Origin: Neofusicoccum parvum
Taxonomy: Eukaryota; Ascomycota; Dothideomycetes; Botryosphaeriales; Botryosphaeriaceae
DNA length: 64,000 nt
Reading direction: 5' to 3'
Assembly (NCBI GenBank): GCA_020912385.1
Contig: CP087222.1
Coordinates: 310,001-374,000, forward strand
Program-made: the position numbers and the translations under genes
Notes under the pieces: model-generated
Databases searched by the model: none
Told to the model about the DNA's origin: nothing
What the model saw: only the letters and a program-made list of their open reading frames with translations
Part shown: piece after piece, positions 56,442 to 64,000 of the stretch
Layout of the letters: each line of letters begins with the position of its first letter
Position numbering within the stretch: position 1 is the stretch's first letter

Positions 56442-57680
56442 ATGCCGACGTTCCGCGGCCTCACTGTCAACATCACCGCTGAGAGCGAAGGCAGCTCAGG
56501 TGAAGCGCTGAAAGAGATGGGTGTCACGAACCCGAAGACCTTCCTCAAACGCAAGACCGCCTCGTGCTATATCGAATCCGTCAAGGACATGCGTTTTGGG
56601 GTTGAAATCAAGGCTCAAATTCCGTTCTCGTCTCCAGACGAATTACCAATCAAGACAGAGCGGGAAATCACGCCGCCTCCGCCGCCACCGCCTCCGGCCC
56701 GACCTAGTACAAGTCGTCCGAGGAAGGAATCGCTGGAGGAGGGCGAAATCAGAGATGGAGATTACGGCATTCAAGAGGCGGGCGACGATATTAAGAAGGA
56801 GCCCATGGACGAGACCGACATTTACATCAAAGAGAAGATCAACGTTCGTGTCAAACGCGAACCCAACGACGATGGCGATGAGACTGATGATGAGAGCGTT
56901 GACATGAACACCGACAACACTGACTCGGAACCTGAGGAATGCCCGTACAACCTGCTGGTCCAAATCTTCTTCGACGGCAAAGCTCGCTGGGAGATACAGA
57001 GGTACCTATACCTAGACCCAACCTACGACAAATACCATGAGGATCTAGGACGGCTGAAGCTCACGTACGGCTACGTGCGTGACCGTGCCGGGAAGGTTCT
57101 GAAGACGAAGTGGAAATTTCAGGATGTCGGCGGCGTCGGTGGCATCGGCGCTCTCATCGACTCTCTAGACGGCCTCCAGCTGGACGACTCTGCCCCCAGC
57201 GCCGACGTCATCGAGGAGGAACTCGCAAACGCCCTGCAGTCAGCAAACCTTCGGGACGAATTCGAAGAAGCCAGCAAGATCGGCCAGATCAAGATCGTCT
57301 TCAAGCGCGTCGTTGTCGCCAGGCAGAAGTTCTATGCCGACGAGAGCAAGAAAAACTTTCCCCAAAAAGACGAACTTCCGGGTGACGGCGGAGCCGACTC
57401 CACCATCGTGCACAGCACCGCCTACGACCCTGCCAAGAACCAGAAGCAGGTGGTCAGGCCCTCCGTTAAGTACGAGGACTATATCCTCGGTGAAGATCCC
57501 TTCGCCACTTTCGTCTTCTTCTACCGGTCCGGAGATGTGCTGCGCAGGTTTGGCTTCTTGGAGACGGACGGGGAGGCTAAGCGCCGCGTGTCTTTTCCGC
57601 TCACTTCGCTGGTTGGTCAGACTAAGCACAAGAGGCTTTCTTCGGGTCATGCAGAGACGATGAAGCGGAAGAAGGAGTAG
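56442..57680 (+). CDS. DUF7918-type fungal protein
   Basis: Single-exon frame of 412 residues. It opens M-P-T-F-R-G-L-T-V-N-I-T and has the two blocks typical of fungal DUF7918 proteins: an N-terminal strand-rich segment up to about residue 70 and a core with F-F-D-G-K-A, Y-L-Y-L-D-P-T-Y-D and V-G-G-V-G-G (about 165-235). Between them is an acidic, proline-rich linker (residues about 70-160) with I-K-T-E, I-K-K-E and V-K-R-E, three matches to the SUMO acceptor consensus. The C-terminus ends M-K-R-K-K-E and may be a nuclear signal. The domain is common in Pezizomycotina and its function is unknown. A nuclear role is inferred only from the basic tail and SUMO motifs. Confidence 0.8.
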   Translation: MPTFRGLTVNITAESEGSSGEALKEMGVTNPKTFLKRKTASCYIESVKDMRFGVEIKAQIPFSSPDELPIKTEREITPPPPPPPPARPSTSRPRKESLEEGEIRDGDYGIQEAGDDIKKEPMDETDIYIKEKINVRVKREPNDDGDETDDESVDMNTDNTDSEPEECPYNLLVQIFFDGKARWEIQRYLYLDPTYDKYHEDLGRLKLTYGYVRDRAGKVLKTKWKFQDVGGVGGIGALIDSLDGLQLDDSAPSADVIEEELANALQSANLRDEFEEASKIGQIKIVFKRVVVARQKFYADESKKNFPQKDELPGDGGADSTIVHSTAYDPAKNQKQVVRPSVKYEDYILGEDPFATFVFFYRSGDVLRRFGFLETDGEAKRRVSFPLTSLVGQTKHKRLSSGHAETMKRKKE

Positions 57681-58229
57681 GTGAATGCGGATGCCTATCC
57701 TGCCGGAATTTCCTGGTTCTTTGGGTGGTTTGAGCCCACCTGGCATCTATGCATGGAATAGCTTTCGAATTGCCGTAATCTCTGACTACGTTGCAGGCAT
57801 CTGCTTATTCTTATCGGTTCGATCAATCCTACTGCGATGTAAGCGTTTTTGAATAATCCTTAGGCATGGTGCATATACATACCGTCTTTTGCTCTATCAT
57901 CCCTTTGTGTTTCTGCAGAAGCTTGCAGATTGGAAAATTTAAAAATTCCGCGTGACATTGCTGCTGTATGTTTGGCTGAATGCAGATTGCCAACTGCTTT
58001 GCGCCTGTGCATTCACCTCCCATCGCGTGCTTTCAGATTGGGAATAGCGCACTGTCGGCGGCCGGCAAACCTCCTCGCTTACCGCCGCCTCTATGCGTCT
58101 ACCTTGGACCACCTCTTGCGCATAACTCTTTCTCAAAACTTTCCAGCACCACCATCGACGTCCCGCGTCACTCTTGCCACAGCCCGCACATTACAGCAAC
58201 TCCCGCTGTAAATGCACCTCTGATCTGCC
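57681..58229. other. Intergenic region, DUF7918 gene / first BTB gene
   Basis: About 550 bases with the 3' UTR of the upstream gene and the promoter of the first BTB gene. No gene recognised. Confidence 0.45.
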
Positions 58230-58962
58230 ATGGCGCCTACCAACGCACCAGGCCTGCTCTCACTTCTGGAAACGGGCCAGCTCTCTGACATTGTCATCAA
58301 GTTCGGCGAAGATCGTGAGCTCAAGGCGCACAAGGTCATCCTCGCTGCCAAGTCGGGATGGTTCCACCGTGCTTTCAACAGCAGCTTCCAGGTATACGCC
58401 GCCAAGCCAATAGGGTCGTACCACGTGAGTCTGACTGTTCTACAGGAAGCATCTGCGACGTCAATTCAGCTCAGTGGCGACGATCCTGATGCTCTTGAGT
58501 TTGCTCTCCAGTTCCTTTACCACGAGAATCTCGAACTGCGGCCTCATGACAGTACTGAAAAGGAAGCTACCCTTTTCCTGCTGACCCTCTACGAGATCTC
58601 CAACAAATACGACATCCCCTCGCTCGCCAATCCTGTAGCAAGCGGGCTTATTCCCATCTTCAGACGCGGTCTCTTGTTGGACTACAAGGCTGAGATTGTC
58701 CGGGCCTTGTACGATTCCGTATCCCATGACGGACATGGTCTCAAGGAAACCCTCGTCTGGTCTTTGACTCTGAACCTTCGCCGTGTTGAGGATGAGCTTA
58801 AGGAGTATGCCAAGGAGAACAAAGAGTTTGCAGGTACGAGAATACTGATGCATTACGTTACATATTTCAGATCTGACTTACTGACCTCCTCTAGCTGATG
58901 TGCTATTCTCCACATGGTCCCGGACGGATAAGATAATCTCAATTCGTTATCAGGCAGAATGA
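58230..58962 (+). CDS. BTB/POZ domain protein, apparently truncated by TGA
   Basis: Three exons: 58230-58391, 58446-58833 and 58895-58962 (618 coding bases, 205 residues to the TGA). BTB/POZ marks: S-D-I-V-I-K-F near residue 20, L-K-A-H-K-V-I-L-A-A-K-S and F-A-L-Q-F-L-Y. BTB proteins dimerise and often recruit substrates to Cul3 ubiquitin ligases. The next gene is a paralogue with both introns at the same places and phases. There, the sequence after the last splice runs into a C-x2-C zinc ribbon. Here the TGA falls on the first cysteine of that ribbon, and coding-like sequence continues in frame to 59103. Intron 1 (54 bases) has no stop in frame. Either a truncated allele, a readthrough product or a sequence error. 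Confidence 0.8.
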
Positions 58963-59103
58963 AAAAAGTGTGAATACAAGATGTCCATTCTGGAATTCGA
59001 CAAGGAAAACGACGGGTATGAGGTGCCAGGCTTTTTCGTAAACCCGGTAGGCGAGTATTGCATGAAATGCCGGTCTAGGTTGGATTTTATCAAGTCAAAG
59101 TAG
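58963..59103 (+). pseudogene. In-frame coding-like tail after the BTB stop codon
   Basis: Forty-six codons after the TGA continue in frame and read K-K-C-E-Y-K-M-S-I-L at the start and Y-C-M-K-C-R-S-R-L near the end, then TAG at 59101-59103. These correspond to the C-R-A-C-D-Y-S-M-E-I and A-C-P-N-C segments of the paralogue. If translated, it would supply the remainder of a four-cysteine zinc ribbon. Confidence 0.65.
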
Positions 59104-59513
59104 AGGAATCATTGCCGTCAAAGAGGTAACTTCCCGGAGATCTAAAAGCCGGACTTGGGCATAGCAAAATCCTGGCGAAGCGGACCACTGCTTTGATGGT
59201 GCGCGAGGAAGTAGTTGAGACAGAAATTACGCTATGGACGGTCAATACTTCGGTCAGATTCCATTCCGTACCTGCAAATGAGAACAGAATATGAAGTATC
59301 CAAATAACCCATATAAAACCAAACATGTAAATCTGATTCATTTACCTGGAAACGCGGTACCCAATGGCTGTGAAACGTTCCCATAGTTCCTCACCGTTGC
59401 AAACCTGGGCCGTGCACAAACACCTGCCTACTCACATCTTCTTCCCAGCCAAATTTCTCTTTCCTCCAACAGCCATTCTCCTCCTTCTGAGACCAAGCGA
59501 GGAATTGTCCACC
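59104..59513. other. Intergenic region between the BTB paralogues
   Basis: About 410 bases with the promoter of the second BTB gene. AT-richer in 59220-59350. No other feature. Confidence 0.45.
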
Positions 59514-60573
59514 ATGGCGACCTCCATGGCCAGGTCTGCCTTCATCAACCAGATCGCGTCCCAATTTGCCGACAATGACCTCTACTCCGACATCACGCTA
59601 CACTTCAGTGGCACTACGTTACACGCGCACCGCATCGTCCTCGCCAGCCAGTCCACCTGGTTCTTGCTCCGCCTCGAAGGTACCCACCAGCTCAACGTAC
59701 GTCTCCAAATCGACTAACACACACCATCACAAAATTTCCCCTCGTGTCCCTCTTCCGCCAAATTGACCCGCCCGCCTAACAACCTCACCAGGACATGCCC
59801 ACCTCCCCGCAGACCCTCGACCTCGGCGACGGCGACGACCCGGCCCTCCTCTCCGCGCTCCTCAAGTACCTCTACACGCGCGCCTACCCCGCCCTCACCG
59901 ACGAGACCGGCCCTCCCGAGCCCAAAGCCCACGTCTGCCTGCGCCACCTGCGCCTCTACGAGCTGGCCAACAAGTACGGCGTCGCGTGCGCGCAGGTCGC
60001 GGCGGCGGACCGCGTCAGGCAGCACATGGGCGAGCTGTACGCCTACAGCGCCGACCTGCTGACCGACTTCGTGCCGTTCCTGTACGGCGACGCGCTGACG
60101 CCGGCGCCGCTGAGCGGCGACGCGCACGGGCTGCGGGCGTTCGTGGCGGAGACGGCGGCGAGGGACCGGCTGGAGCGGGTGGAGTCGTGCGAGATGGAGA
60201 GGTATGTGAGGGAGTTTCCGGAGTTTGCTGGTATGTGTGGTTTTGTCCCCCTTTTCTGAGCGCTCCCCGTGGGTTTGGTGGGTTGGGCGCGGGCTGATGC
60301 GGTGGTGTAGTGGACTATCTGACTGCGGTGTGGGCTCTGCGCCGCACGCAGGTTGCGGAGAAGAGGCTGAAGGGTGTCCTCTGCCGCGCTTGCGACTACA
60401 GCATGGAGATCACGGTCAATGATGTGGAGCAGGTTGGAGGCAGGATCTCACGGGTGGGAATGTGGCGTGGCAGTGAGGACAGCAGCATCAAGCTGGAGGA
60501 TTTGAAGGATGAGCTGTACCTCAAGGCCTGTCCTAACTGCCAGGGCGAGTTGGAGAAGCAGTTCCTTATGTGA
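59514..60573 (+). CDS. BTB/POZ protein with C-terminal C4 zinc ribbon
   Basis: Three exons: 59514-59696, 59792-60230 and 60311-60573 (885 coding bases, 294 residues). BTB core: Y-S-D-I-T-L-H-F, L-H-A-H-R-I-V-L-A-S-Q-S and A-L-L-K-Y-L-Y. The middle holds Y-E-L-A-N-K-Y-G, a BACK-like helix region, and a Glu/Arg-rich stretch. After the last splice, V-L-C-R-A-C-D-Y-S-M-E-I and, about 50 residues later, K-A-C-P-N-C-Q-G form a C-x2-C ... C-x2-C zinc ribbon. Introns lie after the BTB H-Q-L-N (phase 0) and E-F-A (phase 1), as in the upstream gene, so the pair arose by tandem duplication. Likely a Cul3 adaptor or a nuclear regulator; the partner is unknown. The second half is far more GC-rich than the sister gene. 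Confidence 0.87.
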
Positions 60574-62275
60574 GGGAGCACGAAGAAGCAGGGGCTAATG
60601 TCGGGGCGAACATGGCATACTCTGGTTTGGCTCTGCAGATTAGTCAACGGTGCATAGGGAGTGGAAGCATTCCTCCAGAGGATTTTGAGCAAGGATCGAG
60701 AGCACCTTACTATCCGACGATTGCTTTGGTTCCCCATAAAATAGTGGTAGTCATGCTCTTTTCTTTCCTGAGACAAGAAACGAAATCAACACTTCAACTT
60801 TGTCTATGCTCTGAGTATGATGACATGGTAAGTTTAGCTTTCTGAGATTTGTTCAGTTTGTATCTCGGTCTGCAGGGATCAGCACTGCCCTCGCTGTGGA
60901 CACCTGATCGGCACCAGAAGGCATCCCACTGAGATCGGTGGCGGCTCCGAGCGGCCGCTTCACCTCCAGGCTTCGGATCGACCTCGCCAGCAACCAACGC
61001 CCTCTCGGCAGCTTCGTCGCATCCTCACAGACCATCGGCCGTAGCGCCGCAGACCCATTGACAGCTCAGTTCATCGTCGCTACGTCATCCCCACCCAGCA
61101 TCCGCGCCGGCCCTACCCGCCGACACCATTCCCCAAGCAGCAGCGCTCCAGCACCCGTCACTTTAGCGCCCACATGCCTTGTACCTATACTTAGCAACAG
61201 GGCGCCAGCACACACGGCCTCCCGTAACATCGCGCGCCTCTCGTCCCCCTTCGTATCCCAACCTTTTTTTTCGCCACGCACCTCATCCCACCCCCACAAA
61301 ATTCCGCAGCTGGCGAGACAGGACCCCCGGTGGCGCAGCCCGGATGCCCGGCCCCCCGGCTCGGCGTCGGCCGATTTCGCGCATCGCGACGACTTGTTCG
61401 GACGACATCACTGCAGCGCTTCCAGGGAGGGTGGTGGTACGCCGCGGCCGGCCAGGTGCCGGCGGAACACCGCGCGCTGCAGCGGACTAGCACAGCCTCT
61501 TTCGCATCGGCAGTGCCGCCGATGTGGATGTCTGCTTTACGAAGGGTTGTTCTGGATAGATGGGATTAGGCTTTCCATGCAAGCGATGCAAGCGGCCGTT
61601 TTCGGGGGATCGCAATTTGGGCTTTGCTTTTTTGCACGCGGCAGCTGTCAAGCGCGCCTGCAGAGGAGGGAATTAGTTTCAGGTTGCGATTGCAGTGGTG
61701 GACGGTTCGATGCATGCCGGACTAATTTGTCGTCGCCGGAGCCCGTTGTTTTGATTTCCCCTGCGCCTCTGTGGAGTGACTGGTGTCCTCGACGCTCACC
61801 TGTTTGCAATGCTGCACCACATACTTTTACTAATGCGGCCGAACAACTACGGCCGCAGTGCTGTAGTTGGATCGTTTCAATGCGTGAAGCATGCACATCG
61901 CGGATAGACTTTCCCCTTCCGAGTAGGTCGGTTCGGCGGGGACAAAGCGTGCAGGGTTGTCTCGAACTTTGTATTTAGGCTTGAATTACTGCTATAGCTG
62001 ATCATACTTTATTGAGAAGACCACCGAGTGCTGATCACCGGAGGATTGTGAAACAATCGGATCATCACCATGAAGTCACAAGTCACTCAAAAAGCGGAGA
62101 GAGAAGTTTTGTTGGATCGAACAAGATGCCGTTCGGGATCCCATTAATCAATTACTATCATGAGCGTTTTGCGCCGGCCATGAGAAATGCAGTGATGAGA
62201 GCGCTATTTACATGAAGAATACCCCGTATATGCAATGCAATGCCAAAATGATCAAACAGATGCGTTAAGAGACGT
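60574..62275. other. Convergent intergenic region, BTB / PhiA
   Basis: About 1.7 kb. A 346-codon frame (60938-61978, plus) runs through a C/G-rich part but has no recognisable domain and is Arg/Ser/Pro-rich. Treated as non-coding. The AT-richer end (61980-62275) is the PhiA 3' flank. Confidence 0.4.
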
Positions 62276-62812
62276 TTAAGAGCTCTGGGAGTAGAGGCAG
62301 CCGACGGGAGCGTCGGTGTACTGGGCACGGAAGGCGAAAGCAATGCAGTCGTCGGCGAACTTCTGCTGCCAGATGCCGTAGCTGCCGTCCTCGAGGCCGG
62401 TGGGGCAGGCGTAGAAGGAGGAGCCATCGAAGGTGAGGTGGCCCTGGTCGTCGACGGCGAAGCCGGTGCGCTCGGCGTTCTTGGGGGTGGGCTCAGCACC
62501 GGTGGTGTAGCCGATCTTGCCACGGCCCATGCCGGAGCGGTCGACGTAGAGCTGCTGGGGAGTGGCGCTGGCGGCGTACAGGTAGGCGGCGCCGTCGGCG
62601 AGGTAGAAGGTCGCGAAGTTGCTCTCAGCGTCGCAGGAAGCGTCCTGGGCGTGGGCGAGCCAGAGGCTGTTCTTGGAGGCGGAGACGCCGGCGTTCTGGA
62701 TGGCGGAGCCAGAGTGGATGGCAACACCACCGAAGTACTTGTCGGTGGCAACGGCAGCAGCGTTGGCAGCGCCAGCGGCGGCGAGGAAAGCGACGGCGGT
62801 CTTGGTGAACAT
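62276..62812 (-). CDS. phiA: PhiA-family secreted cell wall protein
   Basis: Single-exon frame of 178 residues. A signal peptide (M-F-T-K-T-A-V-A-F-L-A-A-A, cleavage likely after A-N-A near residue 18) precedes a globular part with the family-typical F-G-G-V-A-I-H-S-G-S-A-I-Q near the N-terminus, Y-L-Y-A-A-S-A-T-P-Q-Q in the middle, then V-D-R-S-G-M-G and K-I-G-Y-T-T-G-A. A C-terminal region with cysteines (Y-A-C-P, D-D-C-I, G-C-L-Y) probably makes disulfides. In Aspergillus, PhiA is a cell wall protein needed for phialide and conidium development and is abundant in culture fluid. The codon choice is strongly C/G-ending, consistent with high expression. Length is normal for the family. Confidence 0.88.
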   Translation of the reverse strand: MFTKTAVAFLAAAGAANAAAVATDKYFGGVAIHSGSAIQNAGVSASKNSLWLAHAQDASCDAESNFATFYLADGAAYLYAASATPQQLYVDRSGMGRGKIGYTTGAEPTPKNAERTGFAVDDQGHLTFDGSSFYACPTGLEDGSYGIWQQKFADDCIAFAFRAQYTDAPVGCLYSQSS

Positions 62813-63787
62813 GTTTGCGGTTGGTTGTTTGGATTGAACGAAAGAGTTCGAAGGCTGTGAAGAAGGCTGGAGTGGATTGGATGTGGAGAGCTGGTTGTTG
62901 GATGCTGTTCAACGACTGCTCGACCAGGCATATTTATGTGCTTCTAGAAGGTATGGCAACCCCTCACGCCCCTATCCCCGTGACGTCCAATACGAGGTGT
63001 GCTTGGCCGCATCGTCATAGCTCGTGGGGACTGTCGGCAGCATCCCATCGGCGTATTCGTATTAAGCAAGGAATTAACGGTGCTGTTAGGTAACGTTGCA
63101 GAGGCGAACGGAGCAGGGCTGGGGTCGGGCGTCGTATAGGGCAGAAGATATGGTCTGGCAGCACCCTGGCGCCCCAGAGTGATCGGTTGAAACAAAGGCG
63201 GTCTGCTCCACAATTGCGGCTCTGGTGAGGCCTCGCACGGCCCGGGGCCGGCTAAAAATGGCAAACAGGGCCAGCGGGCGGGCGTGCTACATCGCGCGAT
63301 GGCCGGTCAGGGAGGCGAGAGCAATGGCAGAGGCAGTTCCGTGGTGCGGGCCTAAGGACCGCGACTCGGCCCAGCGGCAGGCCGCCCGCCCTGCGCACTG
63401 CCCGCTGCCCGGTGGGATGGGCACCACTGGGCGGCAGACTGGCTGCGAGCGCCGGAGCAGACAGCAGACAGCGGCGGCGGGTGGCACCCGTCGTGACGCA
63501 GGGCGGGCGGCAACGTGTGTGGCGTCGACGAGGCAAGCGCCAGAGCGCCAAGCGCCGGTGCCAGCAGGCCGGCGGGCGCTGGGCCGGGGGGCGCCCGATT
63601 GATCCGCACTAACGCGCATGAATCGCGCGGCCGTAGAGCTTCGCGTTGCCCCAAGACTCTCGCTCAGTCTTCGACCACATCGCCCGACCACGGCCGCTGC
63701 AACCCTACCGCCGCCAGCACAGCCGCCCAGCTGCTCGCCGTCCCTCCCTGCCGCTTTCAGCTGCGAACTCCCCGCGACCGCGCCAGA
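62813..63787. promoter_or_regulatory. Divergent region, PhiA / Yra1-like
   Basis: About 975 bases holding the promoters of both genes, since PhiA runs leftward and the Yra1-like gene rightward. From about 63300 the DNA is very GC-rich, with a C-rich leader just before the Yra1-like start. No specific site recognised. Confidence 0.45.
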
Positions 63788-64000
63788 ATGGACCGCGCCC
63801 TCGACGACGTCATCTCGGACCGCCAGGTGAGACGCCCGCCCGCCCTCCGCGGCACCACCAACTGACGCACTGCCGGACAGAGAGGCGGTGGAGGCGGACG
63901 CGGACGCCGAGGCGGCCGCCGCACTGAAGACTTCCCGCGAGACGGCGTAAGAAAGGCAAGTCGAGCTGCCCGTGCAGGCACCCAGGCCTGACCCGCGCTG
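63788..64000 (+). CDS. YRA1: Yra1/ALY-type mRNA export adaptor, 5' end only
   Basis: Exon 1 is 63788-63826 (M-D-R-A-L-D-D-V-I-S-D-R-Q) and exon 2 starts at 63881 with a Gly/Arg-rich R-G-G-G-G-G-R-G-R-R. It continues to F-P-R-D-G-V-R-K, the conserved N-terminal box of fungal Yra1/ALY proteins, which bind RNA and pass mRNA to the Mex67 export receptor in the nucleus. Exon 2 probably ends at 63955, before GCAAGT, a GC-type donor; the ordinary GT at 63947 would cut off the V-R-K of the box. The RNA-recognition motif lies beyond the window. Partial gene; identification rests on the N-terminal box and the RGG context. Confidence 0.7.

Noticed and set aside
60938..61978. A 346-codon plus-strand frame
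   Set aside because: Arg/Ser/Pro-rich throughout, no recognised motif, in a convergent gap. GC-rich DNA keeps such frames open.
1..64000. tRNA genes, rRNA, CRISPR arrays, telomere repeats
   Set aside because: I looked for T-loop-like GTTCGAATC contexts, direct-repeat arrays and TTAGGG runs and saw no convincing case; a tRNA scan was not possible.

Overview
The window is genomic DNA of a filamentous ascomycete (Pezizomycotina; a Dothideomycete would fit, but that is inference). The reasons are short GT-AG introns of about 50-95 bases with CTAAC/CTGAC-like branch sites, two heterokaryon-incompatibility (HET) genes, a PhiA-type cell wall protein, a LaeA-like methyltransferase, and fungal forms of conserved eukaryotic genes. 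All gene models below were spliced by eye from the sequence. Where exon sums are given they are a whole number of codons, but no transcript or database was available.

Layout. 0.5-5.7 kb: an oxidative group made of an Ldh2/malate-dehydrogenase-type enzyme, a short-chain dehydrogenase (SDR) and a Baeyer-Villiger-type flavin monooxygenase. 7.1-24.8 kb: a housekeeping block with the Rho1 exchange factor Rom2, dynein light intermediate chain, a Bax-inhibitor-1 family protein, Snd2/TMEM208, the APC/C subunit Cdc27 and the lysophosphatidate acyltransferase Slc1. 25.4-38.9 kb: an accessory block with a HET protein, a small redox module (MDR oxidoreductase, EthD protein, hemerythrin-like protein), a second HET protein whose HET domain is split by ankyrin repeats, a DUF7707-like membrane protein and a LaeA-like methyltransferase. 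39.9-47.8 kb: two sugar/anion-type MFS transporters around a small double zinc-module protein. 48.7-64 kb: an NFX1-type SF1 helicase, the SAGA subunit Spt8, a DUF7918 protein, two tandem BTB proteins with a C-terminal zinc ribbon, PhiA, and the 5' end of a Yra1/ALY mRNA-export adaptor that runs off the window.

How the genes may work together. Most neighbours are functionally unrelated, as is normal for fungal chromosomes. Three groups could be functional units: the monooxygenase, SDR and Ldh2-like enzymes (ketone or hydroxy-acid catabolism, inferred); the MDR, EthD and hemerythrin-like genes lying between the two HET genes; and the BTB pair, which arose by tandem duplication because the genes share both intron positions.

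The strongest oddities are the HET domain interrupted by a duplicated ankyrin module (31390-34437, with a sharp GC shift inside the gene), the first BTB gene with a TGA exactly where its paralogue has the first cysteine of a zinc ribbon (58960-58962), and the small protein at 43141-43596 built from two matching zinc modules. I found no tRNA, rRNA, CRISPR array, transposon or telomere repeat.
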